The position numbers were made by a program, and so were the translations under genes. 64,000 nt of DNA, taken from contig JAQFVV010006636.1 in assembly GCA_028023455.1 (NCBI GenBank), positions 498,001 through 562,000 on the forward strand. The letters are read 5' to 3'. Positions 1-11,339 of the stretch are shown here, in pieces. A model generated the notes under the pieces. The model ran no database searches. It saw nothing but the letters and a program-made list of their open reading frames with translations, and was not told the origin of the DNA. Source of the DNA: Epiperipatus broadwayi. Taxonomy: Eukaryota > Onychophora > Udeonychophora > Euonychophora > Peripatidae. Each line of letters begins with the position of its first letter. Positions within the stretch are counted from its first letter, which is position 1.

Positions 1-671
1 CAGGAGGTATCATATGAAAGTAGAAACACAAGACTAAAGATAAATGTTAAAAAGTCTAAAGTAATGTTTAATGGATTTTCTTAAAATATGAAAATAAAGA
101 TTGATTGTGAAGAGTTAGAAGAAGTTAACTGTTACAAATACCTTGGTCAGATTATTAACACAGATGGAAACATAATGGATGAAATTAATCATAGAATTAA
201 ACTTGGTTGGAGTGCTTTTGGTAAAAATAACTTGATACTAAAAAGAAATATACCTATAAATTTGAAAAGGAAGTTTTTAATAAATGCATTTTACCAGTTC
301 TTACTTATGGATATGAGGCTTGGACATTTAATAGAAGAGCAATACAGAGACTTCAGACAACTCAAAGAAGTATGGAGAGATGCATATTGGGAGTAACAAG
401 AAGAGATCAAAAATGCAATATATGAGTAAGAGAACAAACAGATGTTACTGACATTGAAAAAAATTAAAAGAATTCATTGGAGTTGGACTAGACATATTTC
501 TAGAAGAGATGATAATAGATGGACAATTGAAGTCTTACACTGGATTCCAAGAGATTGTAAAAGACTTCAAAATAGATCACATGTGGATGGATGAATGAAA
601 TAAGAAACTGTGTAAGGGTAGTGTGGAGAAGAGAAGGTAAAGATTGGAGAAGTTGGATTGAACTTGGGTAG
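1..671 (+). pseudogene. LINE reverse transcriptase 3' end, RTE-like, frameshifted
   Basis: The longest open piece (88-396) reads CYKYLGQIINTDGNIMDEI, the thumb/connection region typical of RTE-like RTs. After a frameshift near 285-300 the homology continues as LPVLTYG...RRAIQRLQTTQRSMER, then IKRIHWSWTRHISRRDDN, and ends at a stop near 669-671 after MNEIRNCVRVVW and WRSWIELG. At least two frameshifts and several stops interrupt it. The 5' end lies outside the window. Clade assignment rests on motif memory only. It is a dead copy. Confidence 0.8.
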
Positions 672-1555
672 ACCATCCTGCAGTGAATTGGTAATGGTTG
701 TTGATAATAATGATTTTACAGATTGGCCGGCCATGATAAGTTTGGAAGATTCACCTTTCTGTTCTCATTTTTTCTTAATTTTCTGAGGATATAATATATC
801 TATATTACAACATCTGCTTTCTAAAACATATATATGCCAAATAAATTATAATACTCTATACAACATCTTCAAGACAAATTAAGTACTCATTTATGGGAAT
901 TAAATTTTTAATGTTAATAAAACAAAATCATAAGAGAAAATAAATAATGCTAATCCAAATTACACTTTTTGATCTTTGAAAGTTTGTGTTATGAATTCAG
1001 GTGCCTGTAGCCTCCATCTAGATTTGTTAGTATAAACATAGGTATGGCCGGTATCCATTGAAGGTTCTCTGAAATTATTTTTGCTTTCATAGATACCGTC
1101 ACATGCTTCCATTGAAATTGGTTCTTTGTGTTTACTTAATGGTATCAGTTATTTACTATGCAGGCAGAATCACTACATATTTCTTTTATGAAGTGGCAAT
1201 TATTACTTGGAAAATAATGGCTGGTCTATTCCACGAGGCGATAGGACACTTCAATTTCAGTGGCATACAGTTTGCATGTAATTAACCACAATGTGCAACA
1301 GAACACCTTTACAACACACTACTGCAGATTCTTTGCACTTCATGCTAGGAGTAAGCCTGCACAAAGCCAGGTTAACTAGAGTGGGGTGGACCATCTTCTT
1401 CTCTGCCCTTCCATTACATGTGCTTTAAGAAATATGAATAAGTATAACAGCATACTTTTCTCTCTTCTATTATAGTGTTCACTTGAGAAATCCATGTTTA
1501 TAGTCCACTGAGCCGCCTTATCTATCCAATTAGTTTTTGTCATCATTTGAGTTCG
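672..1555. other. No gene seen
   Basis: AT-rich sequence. The 60-residue open frame at 1103-1285 has no recognisable motif and is treated as chance. Confidence 0.5.
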
Positions 1556-1713
1556 CCCCCCCCCCCCATTGATAGAGATTATCTCTAATCTCAGTGATCC
1601 GAGGCTTGCTGACCAATCTCAAACTTCACAAGAATTAGCATTAAAAGATTATATTAAAAGCTGACCAATCTCAAACTTCACAAGAATTAGCATTAAAAAG
1701 ATTATATTAAAAA
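1556..1713. repeat. Poly-C tract and 52-bp tandem duplication
   Basis: Twelve consecutive Cs occupy 1556-1567. At 1609-1713 a 52-bp unit beginning CTGACCAATCTCAAACTTCA occurs twice in direct tandem, differing by about one base. Confidence 0.85.
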
Positions 1714-1924
1714 CAGATAATAATCTTTTGGCTAGCCAACATCTATGTCTTAATTAGCTGATTTTTTAATCTACAAATTAATTGTATGAAATAATGTCAT
1801 TTCCGCACATAATCTGCTGAAATTTACATATATATATACTGCTGATGATTGTCCGTGAAACGCCTAATTCATGTCAATATGATAATGATTTAAACATGCT
1901 TTTTAAAATAGGATTTTTTTTCTA

Positions 1925-2335
1925 TCTAGATGGAGCATTTCTAAAGTTTCTTCAATTATAATTTGCAGAATTGTTTGATAACAATGATTATAGTTAGAAC
2001 TGATAATAAATACTTTAAAAGATCAAATTCCAATGTTAAAATTTGCTCTTAGTGTTGCGTTATATAGATATAATTTAAAATTATGACTTTAAAACTACCT
2101 TAAAAGAAACAACTCACTACAAATAATAATAAAAAAAGAAATGTTTCAATCCTAATTTTATTCGTGCTTTGAAACTTATCAATATGTTTCATTTTACACA
2201 ATCACATGATTAACTATCTACAGCAATTCCACATAACGGACATTATTTGCATTACATTACAGTACTTTTAATTAGTAAAATACGTACATATAAATAAAAA
2301 AGATTAAACTTATTACAATCCATTTTAATATATAT
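1925..2335 (+). repeat. Dispersed repeat, copy 1 (second at 33.3-33.8 kb)
   Basis: This stretch aligns in the same orientation with 33325-33765. Shared blocks include TTTGAAACTTAT, the run around ACACAATCACATGA, and TATTTGCATTA. Copies are clearly diverged. No coding potential is seen, and the class is unknown. It stops where an LTR-like start (TGTGACC, 2336) begins. Confidence 0.65.
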
Positions 2336-2363
2336 TGTGACCTTTGGATTTGCCAAAGATCAC
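2336..2363 (+). other. LTR-type terminus with hairpin
   Basis: After TATATAT at 2329-2335 the sequence begins TGTGACCTTTGG and folds back through ATTTG onto CCAAAGATCAC. The first bases resemble the LTR start at 7887 (TGTGATCTTTGG), so this is probably the first 30 bp of the same LTR family. LINE sequence follows immediately. Confidence 0.45.
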
Positions 2364-2365
2364 TA

Positions 2366-3060
2366 CATGGATTCACCAGCTACAAAGGCTCTTCGGCATA
2401 ATCCCTACAGATCATCTACTACCGACATATGTAATATCTAGTATCATTAGCACACTCAGCTCTAATCAAAGTTGGAACAATGAGATCCATCTTTGATAGC
2501 AAATACACATACTGGCAGACACCTGACTTGATCAACCCAGCCAAAAACAACTATACCTTTAGTCCAATCCTGGGAGTAACCAAAAAGCAACTCCCTAAAA
2601 ACTTCAGAAAACGATTTGATTTGGAATCAAAGTCCTTGGACTTCTTGATGAAAGTAAATGGATTTGCACTTTCAACAGCTTATTTCTTACAATACTGTGA
2701 TCTTTATAGGTCAATAGACCCAGTCTGTAATCTATGTCATGCTGCTGAAGGAACCTAACAGCACACAATTTACAATTGTACAGCACTAAATGCTACATGA
2801 AACAATATGCTAAATCAATATGGAACATGACAATCTATACAACAGATAACAGAGTTTTACACACTAGCAGACATCCCCCAGAACATGGGCAGCAATCTTT
2901 GCACTTTATGCATTTTGGTGCACACCATGTATATTCAGCCTGGGAATTAAAACCAGGTGGCATCCGACAACATTTTACAACAGAATATGACAAATAAGGA
3001 ACAGAGATGGAAAGACCAAATAAAAACATCTATGCAGTCACCTAGTCACTATTAAAATTA
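2366..3060 (+). pseudogene. LINE ORF2 C-terminus, same family as the 49-52 kb LINE
   Basis: The frame LFGIIPTDHLLP near 2380-2470, then after a frameshift the 2480-2757 frame, align with the C-terminal part of the 50.5-52.1 kb ORF2. The shared pattern is KSLDFLMKVN...PVCNLCH...IYNC against KFLDYLIKVN...PICSNCL...VLSC, which keeps the CxxC-H-C metal-binding layout. Stops at 2756-2758 and further frameshifts show a decayed copy. A short region to about 3060 (HHVYSAW) probably belongs to its end. Confidence 0.75.
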
Positions 3061-3218
3061 CAAGCTCATTTGTAAGAGCATGAAAAACTAGCTATTATAT
3101 AAGCACAGCCTATTCAAACAAAACCAACAATGAACAAGAAACTAAAAGGACAATATATAAAAGGTGGATTCTCATACAGCTGAACAAATAAATACAACTT
3201 TTGACCAAAAAACAAAGA

Positions 3219-3399
3219 TGATGATGATAGTAATAATAATAATGCTACTACTACTGCTGCTACTCCTGCTGTTGCAACTACTACAACTATTACTGCTACT
3301 GCTGCTGCTACTACTACTGCTATTGCTGCTGCTGCTACTACTACTACCACTACTACTACTACACCTACTACTACTACTGCTACTACTACTACTACTTAA
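3219..3399. repeat. Trinucleotide microsatellite (CTA/CTG, ATG/ATA)
   Basis: About 180 bp of CTA and CTG triplets with TTG/CTC variants, preceded by ATG/ATA triplets. It produces artificial poly-Leu and poly-Val frames on the two strands, which are not genes. Confidence 0.95.
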
Positions 3400-3564
3400 C
3401 CATAAAACTTATTGGGGAAATTTAAAATTTTTCATGTGATCATCTCATAATTTACACTTTACTCAATCATAATTGACAATTATTATTATTTATTGATTTT
3501 ATGCATCAATGTAGTATTATATTTAGTGAGAGTTTAAAATTAATTCCTCCGTAGAATAGTGATA

Positions 3565-3820
3565 CATGCGGGCCCCAAGAGGCACTGTTTCTGTGTCACT
3601 GTTAGCAGATGATGTAAGCTAAATTTGCTTATGCCTGGCAATCAGCACCACCTGGTTTATTGTTTGTTTCTGGTAGCAGATGATGTAAGGTAAATGTACT
3701 TATGTGATATGATCAGCGCCATCTAGCGGCTGGAAAGAGAAATGCTGCTTTTGGCCCTGTAACCTGAGTGCTTCTATGTGTTGACACAGAAACAGCGCCT
3801 CTTGTGGCCGCATTACAGGG
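3565..3820 (-). mobile_element. Small TIR element with CTCF-like motifs, copy 1
   Basis: The ends are inverted repeats of about 30 bp: ATGCGGGCCCCAAGAGGCAC at the left and the complement of GCGGCCACAAGAGGCGCTG at the right, each running into TTTCTGTGT. The whole unit matches 19536-19800 in reverse complement. It has no ORF and is a MITE- or SINE-like non-autonomous element. On the minus strand CCGCTAGATGGCGC (3716-3729) matches 13 of 14 positions of the vertebrate/insect CTCF core consensus. Confidence 0.75.
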
Positions 3821-3829
3821 TCAAAACAA

Positions 3830-6470
3830 GTACCGATATATGTTATCTGACCATTGTGCATTTCCAAGATAGGTGAAATTAATTTTACCATGATGGTGTG
3901 GAGATCGAGCTTAAATCTCTCATTATTACTAATATTGAATGATTTAATTAGTTTATTAGGAGTATATCGTCACTCTCTTTCATAGTGTTGCTATTTTCTA
4001 TGAGTTATATTTTTGTCATTGTGATGGTGTTGGTTCATTCCTGTATTATATATATGTAGAGTCAAAGTCCAACATATTTTCTTGACATCAGATAGTAGGT
4101 GCATATTCTGATTGCATGCTATCACATGTTTGTTGCTTTAGTAGCTTTTTCTCTAGGAAATGTCTTCATTATAACATTCTTACTACCGCATAAGTTTTCA
4201 TTGATTTTTGTTTGTTGATCATTGATAAGTTTAGTTATTGAGCGTGAATCATCCTCTTCAGAAACACAATTCATTCTTAAGCTTAAATTGAGAGTTTTGA
4301 CATATAATGTGTTTTGCTGTGCATTGCCAGTAACCATTAATAAAACAGATAAATGATTAATTCCAAATTACATTTTGTCATTAGCCTAATATAAGTAATG
4401 CACAACATAATCATTGTTATCCTGAAGCAACTCATTGCTGGACTGGTAAGATGAAAAAGTTATTCAATTAACTCATTGTTCGACATATATAGCATCGAGT
4501 GTTTGGTGTATATGTGCGACATGCAAAATGATTTAAGGCTCTACTATGGCTTTGATAGTTAATAAAATGTATTAATTAAAGACCATAAAGTTTGATAAAT
4601 AATGCATGGTCAGTAAACTTTTAATTATTGAATACCATAATTGCATCAATAATATAGTTGTGAAAGCTATAGATTACGAAATGATAGCGTTAGTTAGGGC
4701 ATATATTTTATGCAGGGAGATATAATATTTACGATAAATGTATTAATAATTTATTAAATTATGTGATTTAAACACTACAGAATAATTATTGATAATGGTA
4801 GGAAATAGGTATTTATTTAAAGAGTAAAAGTTTATAATAAGTTTCAGCTGGTCAAAATATGTTGTCCACTTAAGACCACCATAAACAGTGGATCTGTAGT
4901 TCATTTATATAATATGTTAATCTAAGGAAAGTTAGAAATTATAAAGTCTTCTCCATAAGCAACTGCATAAACTATTGTAAATATTTTTTTATTTTATTTT
5001 ACTCTTTGTAACGGTCTTCTATAATATGTATGTTATAAAATATTATTCGCTGATTAATCTGGTGTAGTGTCTTCATAATGTTTGTGGTACTTATAAAATC
5101 CATCTCCTAAAATCTAAATATTATACAATCATCAAATCTTTATTTAAGGCACAGACACATTGCTTAATTTTGTAGATGTAAAAATGCATTTAAGTAATAT
5201 ATTATTTATTCAATCTATTGATCACTATTTGTTAAACCGCACATTATTTAAATAACTGCGTTAGAATTAATTATTGTCGATTTCCATGTAATAAATTTAT
5301 ATTGTTGCTGAATATTAAAAAATCCCTTTCCACTCGAAGTATTCGAATGTTCTCCTTGTCGGTAAATATATTATTGTAAATTTAGAGTTTAATATGATTT
5401 TGTCTTAAGTTAAATGGTTTATTATTTTATTAAATTATCATTATTATTACACCAATAAACATGAGATCATAATATTATAATCTTAAATAGGAATTCATAA
5501 TTATCCGGAAGAAAGATGAAGTGCTATAAAGAACCAATAAATTTGATAAAAGCTTACTAATACTAAAAGTAAATAAGATCATGGAAATATATGGTGGAGT
5601 AGATAGAGATATCAGAGTATTTTTGGAAAGGGGGCGAGATAACAGATGTACTATCAATGAGAAATTAATTGTGCCATTGCTACATGATTTATGTTTTGAA
5701 TATAGTGTTTAAAATTGTTGTAAGAGTGAATTGAGATTTCTTCTCCTCTTAAAGTGAATTAATGATATTTATAATGATTATTATTGTTATTGTCACTCTC
5801 TGTATTTTCAACATGAATTACTGTATCAACAGCAGAAGTATGAGTCAAAGGAGTATTGGAGCGTTGTCACAATTATTTTATTGGTTTCTTATCTGAAGCC
5901 CATAAAGCCCATTAGTGATTAACATATTCTTCCTTCCCACCCTCGGGTACATTTTTTGGGGCCCAATGTGTTTGCTCACTAGATAGCCATTGATTTAAGG
6001 TAATTGTTGTGAGCAAGTAATTTGCACAATAAATAGAATATTTAGTTATATATGGATATTGCATGATCTGATTTAATTGCCACAATTTGTATGCTTATGA
6101 ATTGCAGTTATTTGATAATTGATCAAAATTTAAAATATTTCAAGTCGTATGTACCATGCGAACAATAATTGGCTGATCTTTGTTTATAGTCCATTACCGA
6201 TAGTGGGAAATGATTTCTGGTTACCAGGACGTTATAATACAAAAATTATGTGGTATATGTAGATATCTTGGAGAATATTGATGGATTCTTTCTGAAATAA
6301 TTTGTATGATACATCCAGTTTACAAGAACTAATATATTATAGCTATCATTGTGATTTGAATGATTTAATTGATGGAGGGGGGGGCGTAGTGTTTAATTAC
6401 TTATGAAATAATTTATTGAAGTTTTAACAAAATCTTAACATTGTGAATTATTACAATAAATAATATGGAT
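3830..6470. other. No gene seen
   Basis: AT-rich sequence with only short chance frames. No domain, long repeat or RNA gene is recognised. A run of eight Gs lies near 6375. Confidence 0.5.
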
Positions 6471-6479
6471 AATTTAAGC

Positions 6480-7537
6480 TAAGAAATAGACAATTTGGGA
6501 GTGACCCAAGATGTAATGTATCCTGATTCAAAGAGAGAGAGTCTAGCATTTAACCAAACAGTAGTATCACTCGAGTCTCATGGCTCAAACCTAGAAATGA
6601 ACCAAGTGAGAATTTGTGGCAAAAAGAATAAGTGGCTTGTTAATATTTCAAATCTTTCAAAATAGTTTTGAAACCAGGTGTGATGCTCAGAAAAATGATT
6701 TTAAAATGATGAGAGAATCTCAAAATAAGATGAAAAATAGTTTTGAAAATAAATTTGATGCTCAAAAAAAATATCACAATGAGATGAAAAATAGTTTTGA
6801 GAATAGATTTGGTGCTCAAGAAAAATCTCAAAATGAGATTATAAACAAAATTGATGCTCATAAAATTAAGATAATAAATAAATTTGATGTCTTAGAATGT
6901 AAAGTTGGAAATAAATTCAACGTTTTAGAAAATAACCATAGTGAAATAAGAGAGTTGTTGAAAATCTAAAAGAAACATTGCAAAATTAAATTGAAGTATC
7001 TAGATATTATTTAGAAAATAGAATTGTAGAATCAAAAGAACAACCGAGAGACAATTTTGTGAAGGAAATGGAAATTAGATTATGATAAAATAAGGAAGAA
7101 ATTATGTCATCTGTTTTGTGGTTTGAAAAAATAGAATTAGATGGTAAAGTAGCTAAACAAGCATATGACTATAAGTTAAATAATGTGAACATAAAGTTAA
7201 AAGAGACCAATGAAAAATTTTCAGGACACATAAAAGACAGATCACAAATTGCAAAGTATAGAAGTACAGTCCAATAGCATTGTCAAGAAATTTAAGAAAG
7301 GATTAGATTTAAAATTTAAAAATATTGATGAACAACCATTTAAGTTAAGTATAGAAGTTGAGAAGTATAAAGAGAGTATGCAAGGACAATTGATTCAATT
7401 GATAGCAACTTATAACCCTATATTGATATTGCAGACTGTTATGCAAGAATTGTTAGAGTCTTTGCAAGAATCAAGAATAGAGGTGGGGGAAGGGAAGAAC
7501 TTTAACTTCTATTTAGAAAAGGAAATGAAACTTTGAC
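6480..7537 (+). pseudogene. Decayed Gag-like coiled-coil ORF of an LTR element
   Basis: The frame 6616-6969 carries an imperfect repeat of about 13-18 residues (NSFENKFDAQKK and variants), and the frame 7249-7536 is also Lys/Glu-rich and helical. Stops and frameshifts lie between. The layout resembles the long coiled-coil N-terminus of the Gag encoded on the minus strand at 40.7-42.9 kb, and a polypurine tract plus LTR start lie downstream. No capsid or zinc knuckle is recognisable, so the Gag call is an inference from layout. Confidence 0.45.
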
Positions 7538-7874
7538 AATAGAATAAAATTGATAAGGGAATCTCATCATCATGTAAATAGTTAAATTGTCAGCATTACA
7601 ATGCCAGTATAGCCAAAAGTTTGTGACAGTCTGTTCTCATAACAGATTTTCTCATTCTGGAAAAAACTCTCATATCAGTAGACTTTGAGGTAAAAGAAAG
7701 GAGTGGAAAGAAACCAACTCTCCACCAGAGGTCTACAGATTGTTTGCAAAGTTGTTATTAAAAACAGAAGCTAATCAAACACTTTAAATTAAATATTATG
7801 AGAATATAGTGAGAATTAGATAAATGTGTTGCCTGTAAATAAGACTGCTATATTGAAAAACAATTTTTATATAT

Positions 7875-7911
7875 GGTGGGGGGAAGTGTGATCTTTGGCT
7901 TTGCCAAGAAG
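7875..7911 (+). other. Polypurine tract and start of a 3' LTR
   Basis: The purine tract GGTGGGGGGAAG is followed directly by TGTGATCTTTGGC at 7887, the usual junction of internal region and 3' LTR. The first bases fold (TTGGC...GCCAA). The LTR's far end is not found; it may be interrupted by the hAT-like end at 8072 and truncated before the LINE at about 8.69 kb. Confidence 0.5.
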
Positions 7912-8071
7912 GTTAATATTTTATTGTTGCTGATATTGAACTAGAAAAGAAAAATTTCTAAGAAACGTTTATTAAATTAAATGTAATGATAACTGATGTA
8001 ATCATGGATAACGTCATGTAGCTAATGATTAAATTGTTTCTGTTATAAATTTTTAATAAGTTGATTTAATA

Positions 8072-8170
8072 CAGCGTTTCTTAAATTGTGGGTCGCAACT
8101 GCATATGGTGTCACAAAGCAAAAAGTTGGGGTCACGGAAATTTAATTGAGATACATGAATTTAAAGAAAT
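8072..8170 (+). mobile_element. hAT-type terminal sequence (fragment)
   Basis: CAGCGTTTCTTAAATTGTGG followed by GTCGCAACTGC and GGGGTCACGG resembles the ends of ZBED-type hAT elements (CAG-GTTTC...GGGTCGC). No matching inverted end is found to the right, so this is a fragment or a chance likeness. Confidence 0.3.
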
Positions 8171-8690
8171 ATTAGTTGAAATCCCTTCATTATCTGTAAT
8201 TAATTATGTTACATTTTCGGTACAGGGCAATTATAAAATCGTCATGATGGGCAAGTTGAGCTGTAAATTATATTTAAAATATTGAAATATAACACTAAAT
8301 ATATCGTAATAGTCACATTGCATTTTCAGCATATAAGTTATTTTAGGATCAAAATATATGCTGCAGTGGTGAGAGTAAGGGTGACGCCACTGTGATTATA
8401 TAATCCATAAAAGACGCAAAGCAAATGGAGCTAAGTTGAATTTGGATATTTTTAAAATTTGTTTTAGTTCTGTTTTTCTTTACGTGCGAGATTGATCTTT
8501 TGAGAGCAGTCAGATAAAAAACAATTATTGTGAATGAGAGTAAAATTGTGATCGAGAGAGTGAGTTATTTGAAAGATTGAAAAATTTTGTGTTTAACTGT
8601 CTGAAAGATTTTCGTTCGCCATTTTAGGTTAGAAGTTTTTTTTTTTTTAAAAAAAAAAAAGTTGTTCCTGTTGAATGTGTGATAGCATAA

Positions 8691-9124
8691 TGATATTTAT
8701 AAAAAAGTTGTATCTAAGTTTAATTTGTTTTAGTTAAGTTTGTTACTGAAGGTTTTTTGAATTTAAAATAGGTATTTGGTTTGGGGAAAAAGGTAGCGTT
8801 TGTTTGGGAGACACGTGGGTATAGTTTTGATCAGGTTTGGGAAAAGTAAAAAAGTTTTATTTTTCTGTATAAGTGTGTTTGAAAAATAGGTGAGGTATTA
8901 TAAAGAGGTATTTATAAAAAAATTGTATGTAAGTTTAATTCGTTTTAGTTAAGTTTGTTACTGAGAGTTTTTTAAATTTTAAAATTGGCATTTATTTTGA
9001 GATAAAAGGCATAATGTTAGTAAACACGTGGTTGTAGTTTGATCAAGCTTGGGAAAAAGTAAAAAAAAAAATTTGTATTTTTCAGTATAAGGGTGTTTGA
9101 AGAATCAAATATAGAATAGGTGAT
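8691..9124 (+). repeat. Two tandem 5'UTR monomers of the CR1-like LINE
   Basis: Two diverged copies of a unit of about 215 bp lie head to tail: TATTTATAAAAAAGTTGTAT at 8694 and TATTTATAAAAAAATTGTAT at 8909. Both continue through GTTTTAGTTAAGTTTGTTAC, an ACACGTGG motif and TTGGGAAAAAGTAAAAAA/TGGGAAAAGTAAAAAAG, ending just before the ORF1 start. Tandem 5'UTR monomers are known as promoter units in some L1 elements. Here the promoter role is inferred from position. Confidence 0.75.
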
Positions 9125-9139
9125 TTGAAAAATAAGAAT

Positions 9140-10127
9140 ATGGATTCCATTTGTGTGGCACAATGTATATACGATCGACAGAAAGGAGTTAGACGAGCAG
9201 TAGTAGAGTGTACAGTGTGTGCTGAGGTGTATCATTTGAAATGTTTGAATAAGAATAGGAAGGATGTAACAGGTTTCTGGATATGTAGTCAGTGTGTAAA
9301 TGTGATTAAAGAGGTGAGAAAGTGGTTTTTAAGTGTAGGTAGTCTAGAGAGAAAGTCAGAGGAGAGGGAGCAAAATGTAGTTAAGAAAGATAGGACAGAG
9401 TATGGTTTTAGTGGAGTGTCAGAAAATATGGGTGAAGGAAGTAGTAATTCAATGGAGATGGTTAGACAGAGAATAAGTAAGATAGAGGAAGAAATGAAGG
9501 ATGTAGAAGTTAAAAATGTTAGAGACGAAGTGTGAGGACATAAAGGAATTATTGAGTAGAAATGATAAGGAAGAAATGGATAAGGAAATTCAGAAGGTGG
9601 TAGAAAAGGTTAAAGATGGAGTAGAGAAAGTAGATTATGAGGCAGTATTGATAGGAGATTCACTAATAAGAGAATGTGGGGATATAATTGCAAGAGAAAA
9701 TAGAAGCAGGTATGTTAGAGTATGTTTGCCTGGAGCAAAAATTAGGGATGTGACAGATAAAGTAAGAAAGCAAGGTAGTAGAGATGTATATGTAATGGTA
9801 GGGACTAATAATTTGTTAGAGCCATCAGAGAAAGTAATGGATGAGTATGTAGAATTGATTAGGAATTTGAGAGAGATTAAAGGAAGAGTAGGAGTAGTGG
9901 GACTATTACCAAGATTTGATAAGAGGCATTTATTAGATAGGGCATGTTTTATAAATGAGAGAGTGAAAAAATTGTATGAGAGAAATAATGTTGTGTTTGT
10001 GGATGTATGGGATTGGTTTATTGGAAAGAGGGAGTTGTATAGTAAAGATGGTTTGCACTTAGGAAAACAAGGAAGTGAAGTTTTAGGGAGTCTGATATTT
10101 AAAGAATATAATTCAGGAAACCTTTAA
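9140..10127 (+). pseudogene. CR1-like LINE ORF1: PHD finger plus SGNH esterase, one frameshift
   Basis: From MDSICVAQC (9140) the product shows a C4HC3 zinc finger (CVAQC, CTVC, HLKC, CSQC), a charged coiled-coil stretch, then a GDSL/SGNH-hydrolase-like domain. This has IGDSLIRE (block I, Ser), GTNN (block III) and DGLHLGKQG (Asp/His, block V). PHD and esterase domains in ORF1 are a known hallmark of CR1-group non-LTR elements. The protein is thought to help RNP formation or membrane/lipid handling; its exact role is unsettled. The reading frame shifts near 9516-9535, between the coiled coil and the esterase. All esterase catalytic residues remain. ORF2 follows. Confidence 0.85.
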
Positions 10128-10320
10128 AGGGGGTGGGCTTTTAAATTGTAATATTATCAAAAAGAAGAAGAATGGAGGGGATATAAGAAATAAGCAAAAG
10201 ATGGTTGATTTAGATATAAATGTAGATGTGGAGAGGGAATAGTTTTGTAAGATTAGTGGTAAGAAAGTTTGTTATAAACGTAATGGAGAAGGAAGCAAAA
10301 GAATTTATAAAAGAGTAGTT

Positions 10321-11020
10321 AGGAAAGAAGAAATTGTTAAAATTGGGTTTTTGGATATGCAAGGTGGTAGGAGACCAGAAAAATGGCTGGAATTAAATAA
10401 AGCAATTGAAAATGAAGGGCTTGAGGTATTAGCAGTAGTGGAAACTCATCTAAGAGAAGAAGAAGAACCTATTTTGGAAGAGGTAGTATGGCAAGGTATA
10501 AACAAAAGAAAAAGAAAAAAGGTGTGGTGGTATAGGTGTTATATCGAAAAAAAAATTTAAATACTGTTAAATGTCAAGAACATTTGTGGTTTGAAATAAG
10601 GTTGGGTAGACAAGAATGGATGGTGGCTGTAGTATATATCGCCACTGGAGATAGTCAAACTGTAATGGAGTGGAACAATAGTATATATGAATGCCTAGTT
10701 AAGGATATACAGAGTTTTAAAGAAAAGGGGAAGAGAATAATGGTTATAGGGGATATGAATGGGCATATTGAAGAAATTGATGATGTAGATAATAAGAATG
10801 GTCAGTTTTTGAAGGAATTTTGTCAAAGAGTAAATTTGAGCATTGGGAATTTATCAAATGTATATGATGGACAATAAACATGGTCTAGGAATAATGTATT
10901 TCACACAATAGATTATGTATTGGTAGAGAAAGAGGGAATGAATAAAATACGAAAAATTAAGGTGTTTGATAATGAAGAGAGAGTGTGTAATAGTGATCAT
11001 AACTTTATTGTTAATAGAAA
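10321..11020 (+). pseudogene. CR1-like LINE ORF2: apurinic-type endonuclease domain
   Basis: Motifs appear in the right order across two frames: KIGFLDMQGG, VVETHLRE (metal-binding Glu), WMVAVVYIATGD, IMVIGDMNGHI (Asp/Asn), then after a stop at 10876 TWSRNNVFHTIDYVL and SDHNFIV (catalytic Asp/His). This is the EEP endonuclease that nicks target DNA for target-primed reverse transcription. A frameshift near 10536-10558 and a stop at 10876 break it. Confidence 0.85.
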
Positions 11021-11339
11021 TGGTTAGTAATGTGATGGAGGATAGAAATAAAGGTAGAAATAATAGTGAAAGATGTGGATGGAGAGTGAATGATAAGAAT
11101 AAGTTGGAAGAGTATAAAATAAAAGTTGAAGAAACCATAGAGCAGTTGGTTGGGGATGAGTATAAGGACTGGTGTGGTGAAGTAGAAAAGGTGGCAAATA
11201 GGGTTTTAGTTGAGAATATGAAGAATAAAAGTAATAAAAAATGAGAGTTAGTAAAAGTGTAAAAGAGAGAAAAAAGCATGCAGAGAATATAAGTGTGCTA
11301 TTAAGAATAAAGAAAGTGAAAATGATATTAATGTTAAAT

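Noticed and set aside
1103-1285. 60-residue frame as a small secreted protein
   Set aside because: Hydrophobic start only; no conservation evidence, and AT-rich DNA gives such frames by chance.
3114-3439. Poly-Leu and poly-Val/Ala open frames on both strands
   Set aside because: They are translations of the CTA/CTG microsatellite at 3219-3399.
10854-11279. 141-residue minus-strand frame
   Set aside because: Antisense shadow of the LINE ORF2 region; composition follows the opposite strand.
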